A stretch of DNA of 36,092 nt from assembly GCA_002478115.1 (NCBI GenBank), contig DLMH01000182.1, positions 1-36,092 on the forward strand, in the 5' to 3' direction. The DNA comes from Candidatus Acidiferrum typicum. GTDB lineage: Bacteria; Acidobacteriota; Terriglobia; Acidiferrales; UBA7541. Below, one piece after another: positions 28,101 through 36,088 of this stretch; position 1 is the first letter of the stretch, and every line of letters begins with the position of its first letter. The position numbers were made by a program, and so were the translations under genes. Under the pieces are notes generated by a model. That model did no database searches, had not been told where the DNA came from, and saw nothing but the letters and a program-made list of their open reading frames with translations.

Positions 28101-28969
28101 ATCAGGGGCCGATGGAGCCCGCCCGTCTGCTGGATGACGTCCGCTCGGTTCCCGATACTCCTGCCGGTTTTCTGGAAAAAGCGCTGCCTTTGAAAGGCAC
28201 GCTCTTTCAGGACGTCTTCCAGCGCAACGATCTCACTTACGGAGTAGCGCTGTTTCAGCGTGGCTATTTGGAAGAGGCGGCAGCGGAATTCCAACAAGTG
28301 ATTCTTTCAAATCCGGACGAACCGATCGCCTATTACAACCTGGGGACACTCTACCTGCGAAGAAATGCCCTGCCAGAAGCGCGCCGCTATCTTGAGCAGG
28401 CGGTGAAGTTGCGTTCCAGCTATGCCGAAGCCTGGAACAATCTGGGGATGGTGTCTGCGCAACAAGGTCAGGAAGACGAGGCCATCAGGAATTTTCAACA
28501 GTCCCTCGCGCTTAGACCCACTTACGCCACCGCACTTCTGAATCTCGGGAACCTGCTCCGCCGAAAAGGCGCATTTGCCGAAGCACAAAAACTCCTGGAG
28601 CAGGCAGTTGCAGTTGCCCCCAATGATCCCGAAGCCAACTACAGCGTGGGTATGCTCTATGCCCGGCAAGACCAGCTTCAGCGCGCATCGGATTATCTGG
28701 AGAAGGCGGTGGCACTGCGCCCGGATTATGCCGACGCACTGAATAACCTGGGGGTTCTTCGGGTGCGCCAGGGACAATATCCCGAAGCGCGGCAGAAATT
28801 CGAATCCTGCATCCAGGCTGCTCCAAAGTTTGACCAGGCCTATCTGAATTTGGCCAGGCTTTACGTGCTTTTGAAGGAGCCGGAAAGGGCCAGAGAAATA
28901 CTGCGGGAATTGCTGCGCCAGCAACCCGGGAACAAGTTGGCTCAACAGACTCTGGAAATGCTAAATTAA
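25133..28969 (+). CDS. Tat-exported FG-GAP/ASPIC-UnbV, redoxin and TPR fusion
   Basis: A 1278-residue protein. Start at 25133 is chosen because the product then opens with a twin-arginine signal (KVSRRAFLGG, residues 10-19), though no good ribosome-binding site is seen. Residues ~280-720 are FG-GAP/VCBS beta-propeller repeats with Ca-binding-like loops DFDNDG, DYDRDG, DYNSDG, DFDHDG and DLDHDG. Residues ~740-822 are an ASPIC/UnbV domain (SNRDAIGAAVTLEA, FGLGKAE, IRWPSGQTQTFENLP). Residues ~862-1005 are a thioredoxin-like/redoxin fold (LLAPDFSLPDLAG, LLHFWATAAPSC). The usual WCxxC is AAPSC here, with only Cys899 kept. Residues ~1031-1270 are about seven TPRs. It is the first gene of a four-gene operon. 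Function is probably periplasmic or surface binding and scaffolding. Confidence 0.88.
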   Translation: MARDKEKKRKVSRRAFLGGMRWAPLLFLPAPLHSAAFRSLAPRMLGEQGAPFPFADFRLTPHYPAKSPLDDVLRYVEPGSDEYVTEKYAAEIARHLEEWGQELRSGPSPLNVLAKFLDASLEAAPLVPAQEKKLRSGDGVDVFRRTFSNQAALGRERFLEEVRNALSPLGRLQTAEFQIAGIEQTADSPLNVRINIRYDLVGQHGDTGREQRIGYWLTEWTHDDAGGWRVFRWTATEETLSRARQPIFLDVTRQALGQTESYKNQMLHGMDYWRTVLDGATGMDVYGNTGLAAGDFDNDGLDDLYICQPPGLPNRLYRNRGDGTFEDVTEAAGVGVLDRTACALFADFENKGLQDLLVVCATGPLLFVNQGNGKFKQKRDAFRFVNAPAGAFTHAAVADYDRDGRLDIYFCLYNYYLGLDQYHYPVPYFDARNGPPNFLFHNEGNGVFQDRTQAAGMHVDNDRYSFACTWGDYNSDGWPDLYVANDFGRNNLYRNNGDGTFATVSGEAHVEEAGAGMSACWLDFDNDGNQDIYAAGMWVAAGMRVFGQSHFHDKEPEEIRALYRRHMTGNSLYRNLGNGQFQNVAMQAGVEMGRWSWSTDAWDFDHDGYPDLYMANGYISGHDARDVSSFFWRQVVSKSPRDATPSESYERGWNAINELIRSDATWNGFERNVFFLNNQDGTFSEVSGVVGLDFIDDSRCFALADLDHDGRLEIILKNRTAPQIRILHNAMKDIGSSIAFRLRGKKSNRDAIGAAVTLEAAGLRQTKYLQAGSGFLSQHSKELFFGLGKAEGTVRASIRWPSGQTQTFENLPANHRIEIQEGAQEFRAKAFAASPPSYAHASEPQEVERLPLSVETWLIQPLLAPDFSLPDLAGDTKQLHSFRGNFVLLHFWATAAPSCGSQLRLLQKHEADWAARKLRVLCLNLDDPQGAAAVRSFATKEGISLPILLATQEVAGVYNIIYRYLFDRRRDLALPSSFLLNRDGMIVKVYQGPMEPARLLDDVRSVPDTPAGFLEKALPLKGTLFQDVFQRNDLTYGVALFQRGYLEEAAAEFQQVILSNPDEPIAYYNLGTLYLRRNALPEARRYLEQAVKLRSSYAEAWNNLGMVSAQQGQEDEAIRNFQQSLALRPTYATALLNLGNLLRRKGAFAEAQKLLEQAVAVAPNDPEANYSVGMLYARQDQLQRASDYLEKAVALRPDYADALNNLGVLRVRQGQYPEARQKFESCIQAAPKFDQAYLNLARLYVLLKEPERAREILRELLRQQPGNKLAQQTLEMLN

Positions 28970-29015
28970 TCATCAACCGCTTTCATTTCAGGGTGAGCGC
29001 GCGTGGAGGTGTCCC

Positions 29016-31571
29016 ATGGCCATTTGTAGTTTTGTCCGGCACACGACCGGGAAGCGCGGCTGGCGAACGGTACTGACCAGCATCGCTCTGCTCAGCGCGA
29101 CTCTCTTCGCAGGCCGGGGAGCTGCGGGGCAACAAGGAGCCCCCGGCAAACAAAGCGCGCACCCAGCTTCCCAATCCCCGTCCCCTTTTGCGGACGCAGA
29201 AATACTTCTTCGGCAGGGTAAGCTCGAAGACGCGAAAAACAGGATTCAGGAAGAACTCCAGCAGAATCCTTCCAGGCCTGAGGGTTACGCGCTTCTGGGG
29301 CTTGTGTATACCGCGGAGAAGAATTACACCGAAGCCCTTTCCGCGTTTCAGCAAGGATTAAAACTCAACCCCAAATCCACCGGGATTCGCAACGACCTGG
29401 GCAACCTGTACGTGGCTCAGGGGAATCTTGATCTGGCCGAAAAAGAATTCCGAGAGGTCGTGCGCCTGAATCCGGCGGATTACGACGGCAACTACAATCT
29501 GGCTCTCGTTCTTCTGGCGAAGAAGCAACCTGCTGAAGCCATTTCCTTCTTGCAGCGAATCCACCCGCAAACGACTGCGTCGCAGTTCAGCCTGACGCGG
29601 GCCTATCTTGACGCTGGCAAAACCGCGGAAGGGTTGAAGATCGCCGGGGAGCTTTCCGCCCATTACAAAGACAACGTGCAGGTGCACTTCACGTTGGGCG
29701 TATTGCTGGCGGCCGAGAAACAACACCGGGCCGCGCAACTCCAACTGGAACAAGCCAATGTGCTGCAGCCTCAAACCTTTGAGATTCTCTACAACCTCGG
29801 ACAGGTCTATCTGCGTAACGCCGAATATGCCAACGCGGAACTCTCCCTGAAGCGCGCGCTGAATCTCAAGCCCGATTCGCCCGAGACCCTTTCCCTCCTG
29901 GCGCAGGTTTATTCCGCCCAGCAGAAGCCGGTTGACGCCCTGGACCTGCTGGTGCGCGCGCACAAGCTTGCGCCAGAGAATACGGACATCATCTATTACC
30001 TGGCGCGAGTGAGCATGTCTCAGAATTACTACGAGGATTCCATTCCGCTCTTGGAATCCGGCTTGAAAATCGCCCCGCAACGCGTGGACCTGCACGCGGC
30101 ACTCGGGGAAAGCTACTTCATGTCGGGCCGGGCAGAGAAGGCCATCGAGGAGTTCAAACAGTTGACCGAATTGGATCCTACGGCGCGATCCTATGCGTTC
30201 TTGGGGCTTTGCTACCGTCAACTGGGACGTTTCGACGAGGCCCAAAAATATTTTCAAAAAGGCCTGAAAAAAGATCCGCGGAATCCTTCGTGCCTGTTCA
30301 ACATCGGGTACATCGAAGAGCGCCAGGGAAATCACGAGGCCGCCGAACAGCGCTTCCAGGAGGTGCTGCGCTTGAGCCCCGGCCATGCCGAGGCTTTGCT
30401 GGAACTGGCAAATTTGCGTATCGCCAGCAAGAAATACGCGGAGGCTGGCGAACTGCTCAGAAAATATGTCCGCGTGAGCCCCTCCCCTGCACCGGGATAC
30501 TACAAGCTGGCGATGGTCGAGCGGAGCCTCCATCAAACGGAGGCTGCACAACGGGATATGAGCGTGTTTCAGACGCTCTCCAAGAACGTTTCGACCGGCC
30601 CTTACCCCTACGAGCAGCTTTTTGATTATCTCGACAACCGTTCAAACCTTTCCAGCAAGGAGAAGGCGCAACTGGACCTCACCGAACTGGCTAAACAGAT
30701 CCAGAAACAGCCTGACCAGCCGGAAAACCTGTACCTGCTCGCCGAAGGGTACCTGAAACTTGGGAACGTTGAGGAAGCTCGCAAAGCGATCACTCAGTTG
30801 GACCAGCTCAGCGCAGGGGACTTCCGGACACAGACCGGGATAGGAGTCCTGTTGGCGCGCTACCGTTTGTACGCGGATGCCATCCAGCATTTTCAGGCGG
30901 CTATGCACGCTAATCCCGATTCTGACGATATTAAGTTCGATCTGGCTGACGCCTATTTCCGCAAAGGCATGTACTCGCAGGCGTTGGAAACTGCTCAGCA
31001 GGTCTCTGCGAACGGCCAGCAGGACGATGCCTTCCTCTCCTTGCTGGGTGATATCAAGGCGCATCTGGGCCAGCCCGCCGAAGCTTCGGAAATTTACAAG
31101 AATGCCATTCGTCGCAACCCCGACAACGACCAATATTATCTTTCGCTCGCGCTGCTGCAACTTCGCCAGAACGATCTGCGCGCTGCGGAGAAAACTCTGC
31201 AGGACGGTCGCTCTCGCATTCCGGGATCGGGCAAACTCCTCTGGGGCCAGGGACTGGTTTCTGTATTGGAGGGCAAGACGGCGCAGGCGGCGGGGCAACT
31301 GCAGCAGGCCGTTGACCTGTTGCCGGAATGGCCGGGCAGTTATTCCACCCTGGGCGTTTTTTATTATCAAACGGGGCAGATCGATAAGGCTAAAGAAGTG
31401 CTGAACCGCTTTAAAGGGAGTAGCGCGGGCGGCGGGCTGGACGTGAATCGCATTGCAGAAACCCTGGAAAAAGCGCCCGCGATGCCGCTGGTGGTGAATG
31501 AACCGATGCCGCTGGCGGCTCGTCAACAACTGCTCCAATTCGCGATTTCCATTGCTGACCGCACGCTTTGA
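29016..31571 (+). CDS. Exported 851-residue TPR protein
   Basis: The ATG at 29016 has GGAGG 6 nt upstream. A Sec-type signal (VLTSIALLSATLFAG, cleavage near AAGQQ, residue ~38) is followed by about twenty tetratricopeptide repeats across residues ~60-830 (for example ALSAFQQGLKLNPKST, AELSLKRALNLKPDSPE, AEQRFQEVLRLSPGH, AIQHFQAAMHANPDSD). There is no enzymatic motif. It starts 46 bp after the FG-GAP fusion gene and its stop overlaps the TTG that opens the next frame, so it is in the same operon. A periplasmic protein-protein scaffold is the natural inference. It is paralogous in style to the TPR protein at 18098-19513. Confidence 0.88.
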   Translation: MAICSFVRHTTGKRGWRTVLTSIALLSATLFAGRGAAGQQGAPGKQSAHPASQSPSPFADAEILLRQGKLEDAKNRIQEELQQNPSRPEGYALLGLVYTAEKNYTEALSAFQQGLKLNPKSTGIRNDLGNLYVAQGNLDLAEKEFREVVRLNPADYDGNYNLALVLLAKKQPAEAISFLQRIHPQTTASQFSLTRAYLDAGKTAEGLKIAGELSAHYKDNVQVHFTLGVLLAAEKQHRAAQLQLEQANVLQPQTFEILYNLGQVYLRNAEYANAELSLKRALNLKPDSPETLSLLAQVYSAQQKPVDALDLLVRAHKLAPENTDIIYYLARVSMSQNYYEDSIPLLESGLKIAPQRVDLHAALGESYFMSGRAEKAIEEFKQLTELDPTARSYAFLGLCYRQLGRFDEAQKYFQKGLKKDPRNPSCLFNIGYIEERQGNHEAAEQRFQEVLRLSPGHAEALLELANLRIASKKYAEAGELLRKYVRVSPSPAPGYYKLAMVERSLHQTEAAQRDMSVFQTLSKNVSTGPYPYEQLFDYLDNRSNLSSKEKAQLDLTELAKQIQKQPDQPENLYLLAEGYLKLGNVEEARKAITQLDQLSAGDFRTQTGIGVLLARYRLYADAIQHFQAAMHANPDSDDIKFDLADAYFRKGMYSQALETAQQVSANGQQDDAFLSLLGDIKAHLGQPAEASEIYKNAIRRNPDNDQYYLSLALLQLRQNDLRAAEKTLQDGRSRIPGSGKLLWGQGLVSVLEGKTAQAAGQLQQAVDLLPEWPGSYSTLGVFYYQTGQIDKAKEVLNRFKGSSAGGGLDVNRIAETLEKAPAMPLVVNEPMPLAARQQLLQFAISIADRTL

Positions 31572-31663
31572 TTCGGCCAAGGCAAACTTCCGGTTGTGAG
31601 GCCCGTGGGTCGGCGGTAAAATGGATTCTGCCAGTTTGCGCCGAACTGCCGAACCAGCAAGGA

Positions 31664-33433
31664 ATGCGGAAAACATCCAGGACAATCAGACTGTCGGTTT
31701 GCAGAAACACGTGCACCGCCCTGCTTGCACTGAGCGGCGCACTCTGCGCTGCCGTTGCTCTACGGGCACAAACGGCGCAGGCTCCGAAGCAAAAAGACGC
31801 TCCCATCACCGTTCGTTTTACAGACATACGAAAATCCGCCGGTATCACGTTTCTGCAGGACTCCACACAAACCGAAGAGAAGTATTATCTGGAGACCATG
31901 GGCACCGGGGTCGCCTGGCTCGACTATGACCAGGATGGGCTGATGGACCTTTTTCTTGTGCAGTCCGGCCCCACGGACGCTTACAAACCGACTCATCCTC
32001 TGCGCTGCGCTCTGTATCACAACAATGGCGATGGAACTTTTACGGACGTCACGGAGAAGGCCGGCTTAGGTGGCGAGGGCCATTACGGCCAAGGTGTGGC
32101 CGTGGGTGACTTCGATAACGACGGGTATCCCGACATATACGTCACCGGATATGGCCGCGCCATCCTCTACCACAACAACGGCGACGGGACCTTTACGGAC
32201 GTCACCGAGAAAGCGGGAGTCGCGGATGCAGGGATGTGGTCCACCAGCGCCGGCTGGTTCGACTACGATAAAGACGGCTGGCTGGATCTGATCGTCACCA
32301 ACTACATCGAATGGAGCCCCCAGAACAACCTGTGGTGCGGCGAACACCGGCCCGGCTACCGTTCCTATTGCCATCCCGGCAATTACAGGGGCCAGAAAAC
32401 CAAGCTGTATCACAACAACCACGATGGAACCTTCACCGATGTCAGCGACGCTTCCGGTGTGGGAAAGCCGGAATCCAAGGGCCTGGGCGTGGTGCTGGCG
32501 GACTTTAACAATGACGGCTGGACGGACATCGCCATTGCCAACGACACCTGGCCCAATTTTCTTTTTTTCAACAAGCATGATGGAACGTTCGAGGATGTCT
32601 CCTTTGTTTCGGGGATAGCGGCGAGCGAAGACGGGCGCTATGAAGCCGGCATGGGCATCGACGCGGCGGATGTGGACCGTGACGGCTGGCAGGATATATA
32701 TGTCACGCACCTGGACTTCGAATTGAACCGGCTTTATCACAACAACCACAACGGCACCTTTGACGACGTTACGTTTTCCTCCGGGATAGGTAATAAAGCG
32801 ATGGGGTTGAGCGGCGTTTCGATGAAGTTTGTGGATTACGACAACGATGGCTGGGTGGACATTTTGCAGGCCAACGGCGCCATGGTGGATAACGTGGCAC
32901 TCTATCACAGTGAGGTTACTTACAAAGAGCCGTTGCTGATGTTCCGCAACCTGGGCAAAGGACAGTTCGAGAAGGTCTCCGAATCCCTCGGCCCCGATTT
33001 CATGCGGCCCACCGCCGGCCGCGGGCTGGCCACCGCGGATTTCAACAATGACGGCGCCATGGGCATCGCGGTCAATGTTCGCGGTGATTACCCCGAAGTC
33101 CTGCGCAACGACGGCGGCAACGCCAATAACTGGCTGGAAGTTCTGCTCATCGGAACACGCTCGAACCGCGACGGCATCGGCGCCTCATTGAAATTGACCA
33201 CGGAAGGGTTTGTGGAAGTGGAACAGGCAAAAGGCGGCATGGGCTATATGTCGGCCAGCGACCCCCGGATTCACTTTGGCCTCGCAAAGCGCACCAAGAT
33301 CGAGTCGCTGGAAATCACCTGGCCCAGCGGGCAAGTGGACCGGTTGACGAATGTACCAATCAACCAGATCATCGCGGTCAAAGAGGGCACCGGAATTGTG
33401 CCGCGAAATTTTCCCAAGGTGACAATCCGATGA
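31664..33433 (+). CDS. Secreted FG-GAP/ASPIC-UnbV (CRTAC1-type) protein
   Basis: A 589-residue protein. The ATG at 31664 is chosen for the signal peptide it yields (CTALLALSGALCAAVALRAQ). AAGGA is too close to be an ideal SD, and an in-frame TTG at 31568 is possible but adds a non-signal extension. FG-GAP repeats fill residues ~45-480, with loops DYDQDGLMDL, DFDNDGYPDIYV, DYDKDGWLDL, DFNNDGWTDIAI and DYDNDGWVDIL and the recurring LYHNNGDGTFTDVTEKAG. The C-terminal ~75 residues are ASPIC/UnbV (SNRDGIGASLKLTTEG, HFGLAKRTKIESLEITWPSG). Its gene stop overlaps the next gene by ATGA. A calcium-binding surface or periplasmic propeller is likely; the ligand is unknown. Confidence 0.88.
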   Translation: MRKTSRTIRLSVCRNTCTALLALSGALCAAVALRAQTAQAPKQKDAPITVRFTDIRKSAGITFLQDSTQTEEKYYLETMGTGVAWLDYDQDGLMDLFLVQSGPTDAYKPTHPLRCALYHNNGDGTFTDVTEKAGLGGEGHYGQGVAVGDFDNDGYPDIYVTGYGRAILYHNNGDGTFTDVTEKAGVADAGMWSTSAGWFDYDKDGWLDLIVTNYIEWSPQNNLWCGEHRPGYRSYCHPGNYRGQKTKLYHNNHDGTFTDVSDASGVGKPESKGLGVVLADFNNDGWTDIAIANDTWPNFLFFNKHDGTFEDVSFVSGIAASEDGRYEAGMGIDAADVDRDGWQDIYVTHLDFELNRLYHNNHNGTFDDVTFSSGIGNKAMGLSGVSMKFVDYDNDGWVDILQANGAMVDNVALYHSEVTYKEPLLMFRNLGKGQFEKVSESLGPDFMRPTAGRGLATADFNNDGAMGIAVNVRGDYPEVLRNDGGNANNWLEVLLIGTRSNRDGIGASLKLTTEGFVEVEQAKGGMGYMSASDPRIHFGLAKRTKIESLEITWPSGQVDRLTNVPINQIIAVKEGTGIVPRNFPKVTIR

Positions 33434-35223
33434 CCATAGTTCTCCCGCGGCGGCGTTTTCTCGGCTCTTCCCTCGTTGCCCTCGGCGCAACCTTGCTCGA
33501 CGCGCTGGCAACCCCAGTTTGGAAATGGAATCGCTCTGCGATCCTGGAGGCAAAGGCCCTTCCGAACGCGCCGGCGGCCTCGCCCGTCACTTTCGTTGAT
33601 GTGGCTCGCGAAGCCGGCCTCACGATTCCCAACGTGTGGGGCGGCATGGAGCACAAGCGCCTCATCATTGAAGCCAAGGGCAGCGGGATCGGCTTCTTCG
33701 ACTACGACAATGACGGCTGGCTGGATATTTACCTGACCAACGGGACGCTGCTGGACGCCAAGTGGCCAACGGGCGCCGCCCCAACCTCGCACCTGTACAA
33801 AAACAATCGCGACGGCACCTTCACCGACGTCACGGAAAAATCCGGAATGGGCAGGACCGGCTGGCAAACAGGCTTGTGTGTGGGCGACTACGACAACGAC
33901 GGCTGGGACGATCTGTTCTGCTGCTTCTGGGGACACAACATCCTTTTCCACAACAATGGCGACGGCACGTTTACCGACGTGGCGCGCAAGGCCGGCCTCT
34001 ACAGTGAGAACGTTCGCTGGGGCACAGGCTGCACGTGGTTCGATTATGACCGCGATGGGCACTTGGATCTTTTCGTGTGCAACTATATCAAGCTCGATCC
34101 GGCACACACGCCTGCTCCCGGAGATGCCGCGTCCTGCCAGTGGAAAGGTATCCCCGTGATGTGCGGTCCTCGGGGACTCCCCGGCGACACCAACTTGCTC
34201 TATCACAACAACGGCGATGGGACGTTTACCGACGTCACCGAGAAGGCGGGCATCCTGAAGCCCGGCCCGCGGTATTCCATCACGGCGGTTTCCTACGATT
34301 TCGATAACGACGGATGGCCGGATATTTACGTGGCCGTGGATTCCGAACCGAGCATCCTCTTTCAGAACAACCACGACGGCACGTTTACCGATGTCGCCAT
34401 GATCGCGGGTTGCGCCTACAACGAGAATGGGCATGAGCAGGCAGGGATGGGCATAGCCGTCGGCGACTACGATTGCGACGGCTGGCTCGACATCTTTAAG
34501 ACCAACTTTGCCGACGACACCTGCAATCTGTACCACAACAACGGCGACGGCACGTTCACCGATGCGGCGTTTGAGTCCGGTGTAGGCATCATCAACCAGT
34601 ACGTCGCGTGGGGCTGCGGCTTCCTCGATTACGACAATGATGGTTGGCCGGACATTCTGCAGGTCAATGGACATGTTTATCCGGAAATTGACACGCAGCA
34701 TACCGGGCAATCCTTCAAGAACCCGCGCTTGGTGTACAAGAATCTGGGTGGCGGCAGATTCAAGGACGTTTCCTCTGAATTGGGGCCGGGGATCAGCGAG
34801 CGTTTTTCCAGCCGTGGCGCGGCCTTCGGCGATTACGACAATGACGGCGATATCGATGCGCTCGTTCTGAACATGAGCGATGTGCCGTCGCTGCTGCGCA
34901 ATGATGGCGGCAACGCGCAGAACTGGATCAAGGTCAAATTAGTCGGCACGAAGTGCAATCGCACGGCCATCGGAGCTCGCGTGCGCGTGGTGACGGGCAA
35001 TCACTCCCAAATAGATGAGGTTCACAGTGGCGGCAGCGTGATGTCGCAGTCCGACCTTCGGCTGCACTTCGGCTTGGGCAAGGCGCAAGCGGTCGATGTG
35101 CTCGAGGTCAAATGGCCCACCACGCAAAAGGTCGAGCGCTTCACGCAGGTGAAGGCTAATCAGATCCTCACCATCCGCGAAGGCAGCGGCATTGTGGACT
35201 CGTTCAAGCCACCGTCAAAGTAG
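33430..35223 (+). CDS. Tat-exported FG-GAP/ASPIC-UnbV (CRTAC1-type) protein
   Basis: A 597-residue protein. The ATG at 33430 overlaps the previous stop (ATGA) and has AAGGTG 8 nt upstream. The N-terminus PRRRFLGSSLVALGA is a twin-arginine signal, so it is probably exported folded, unlike its Sec-type neighbour. FG-GAP repeats (DYDNDGWLDIYLTNG, DYDNDGWDDLFCC, DYDRDGHLDLFVC, DFDNDGWPDIYV, DYDCDGWLDIF, DYDNDGDIDALVL) span residues ~45-490. The C-terminus is ASPIC/UnbV (CNRTAIGARVRVVTGNH, HFGLGKAQAVDVLEVKWP). It is the last gene of the operon, ending 4 bp from a convergent small gene with no terminator hairpin between. It is a paralogue of the preceding gene. Confidence 0.9.
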   Translation: MTIVLPRRRFLGSSLVALGATLLDALATPVWKWNRSAILEAKALPNAPAASPVTFVDVAREAGLTIPNVWGGMEHKRLIIEAKGSGIGFFDYDNDGWLDIYLTNGTLLDAKWPTGAAPTSHLYKNNRDGTFTDVTEKSGMGRTGWQTGLCVGDYDNDGWDDLFCCFWGHNILFHNNGDGTFTDVARKAGLYSENVRWGTGCTWFDYDRDGHLDLFVCNYIKLDPAHTPAPGDAASCQWKGIPVMCGPRGLPGDTNLLYHNNGDGTFTDVTEKAGILKPGPRYSITAVSYDFDNDGWPDIYVAVDSEPSILFQNNHDGTFTDVAMIAGCAYNENGHEQAGMGIAVGDYDCDGWLDIFKTNFADDTCNLYHNNGDGTFTDAAFESGVGIINQYVAWGCGFLDYDNDGWPDILQVNGHVYPEIDTQHTGQSFKNPRLVYKNLGGGRFKDVSSELGPGISERFSSRGAAFGDYDNDGDIDALVLNMSDVPSLLRNDGGNAQNWIKVKLVGTKCNRTAIGARVRVVTGNHSQIDEVHSGGSVMSQSDLRLHFGLGKAQAVDVLEVKWPTTQKVERFTQVKANQILTIREGSGIVDSFKPPSK

Positions 35224-35227
35224 AGTG

Positions 35228-35614
35228 TCAGTCCTTGATGATTCGCAATTCGTCCTTGAATGCTTCCGATTCGTCCTTAATCAGTCCCAATTCGCTGTGG
35301 AATCGATGCTTGGTGTCATCAACCTCCAGCCGATTCTTGAGGACGAGTTTTGCTTCCTCGGCGGCAGCGAGCAATTCCGGATGCTTGTCGATGTCGCTTG
35401 AAGACATCACGGCATTTGCGAGGCGCTGCAGGCAGTTCTCCAACTCAGTGATGCGCTTCACGACCTCGGGCGCGGACGTCTGCGCCCTGACGTAGGCATC
35501 GAGTTCGACTTCGCCTTCGATCTTTTCTACGTATTCGGAGATGGTGGTTTCACCATCGTTTACTGGATGGACGACCTGCGGGACGACACCCGCCAGTGGA
35601 TTAGGATTCGCCAT
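35228..35614 (-). CDS. Small hypothetical coiled-coil-like protein
   Basis: A 128-residue acidic protein starting at the ATG at 35614 (MANPNPLAGVVPQVV). A longer in-frame start at 35644 would lie upstream of the -10 box. The C-terminal two-thirds is charged and heptad-like (APEVVKRITELENCLQRLAN, HPELLAAAEEAKLVLKNRL, DESEAFKDELRIIKD), so helical or coiled-coil. It contains no known family signature. It has no Shine-Dalgarno, and a consensus TATAAT lies 7 nt before the ATG, fitting leaderless transcription. It is convergent with the FG-GAP operon. Confidence 0.65.
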   Translation of the reverse strand: MANPNPLAGVVPQVVHPVNDGETTISEYVEKIEGEVELDAYVRAQTSAPEVVKRITELENCLQRLANAVMSSSDIDKHPELLAAAEEAKLVLKNRLEVDDTKHRFHSELGLIKDESEAFKDELRIIKD

Positions 35615-35621
35615 GCAAGGG

Positions 35622-35627
35622 ATTATA
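35622..35627 (-). promoter_or_regulatory. -10 box of a likely leaderless promoter
   Basis: TATAAT on the minus strand is followed by 7 nt (CCCTTGC) and then the ATG of the small hypothetical gene at 35614. Transcription would start at or near the A of ATG. The best -35 with normal spacing is a weak TTTCAC 18 bp upstream; TTGACG is present but only 11 bp away. Confidence 0.45.
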
Positions 35628-35749
35628 AATCGGAAAACCGTCAAGGTGAAAGGTCCAGTGGAGAGGTTCGGACACCAGCCATTGCCTATTCTGTGTCGCT
35701 CCAGGTTTCTAAGCGGGCATACGTTCCATTCGTGTTGTATAACTCAGAA

Positions 35750-36088
35750 ATGACCAGTTCTTCGGACACGATTATTTCCGGTTCTGCAACAAACCCGGGA
35801 AACGAAATGACTGCTGCGGAAAGGCGTCAGCGATGGTTCGAGGTCTGCCTTGTATTGCTGGTCGCCTGTGGAGGTTTTTTCTTACGTAGTCTCTATCTTC
35901 TGATGGATGGTCCGGGCGCAAAAGAACAAATTTCCAGCTTCCGATGGACCGGGGGCATCGTGCAGGAAGTCGCGGCCCTGCTTTTGCTCGGATATGTATT
36001 GTCGCGTCGCGGCCTGAGGTTCGCCAAACTTGGCTTTCGTTGGTCTCTGCGTGACGCCGCAATGGGTCTGCTAAACATAGCGTCTTAA
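35750..36088 (+). CDS. CPBP-protease-like membrane protein, N-terminal part, ends early
   Basis: A 112-residue product from the ATG at 35750 (MTSSSDTIIS). It has two hydrophobic segments (CLVLLVACGGFFLRSLYLLM and VQEVAALLLLGYVLSR) and then LRFAKLGFRWSLRDAAMGLL, which resembles the start of CPBP/Abi-type intramembrane metalloproteases. The catalytic EExxxR and later helices, expected in a ~250-residue protein, are absent because a TAA stops the frame at 36086-36088. Either this is a truncated or frameshifted gene or the frame continues in another phase beyond the window. It is divergent from the small hypothetical gene. Confidence 0.5.
   Translation: MTSSSDTIISGSATNPGNEMTAAERRQRWFEVCLVLLVACGGFFLRSLYLLMDGPGAKEQISSFRWTGGIVQEVAALLLLGYVLSRRGLRFAKLGFRWSLRDAAMGLLNIAS

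Noticed and set aside
33271..34710. 479-codon minus-strand frame opposite the last FG-GAP gene
   Set aside because: Same cause: repeat-driven antisense openness, no recognisable product.
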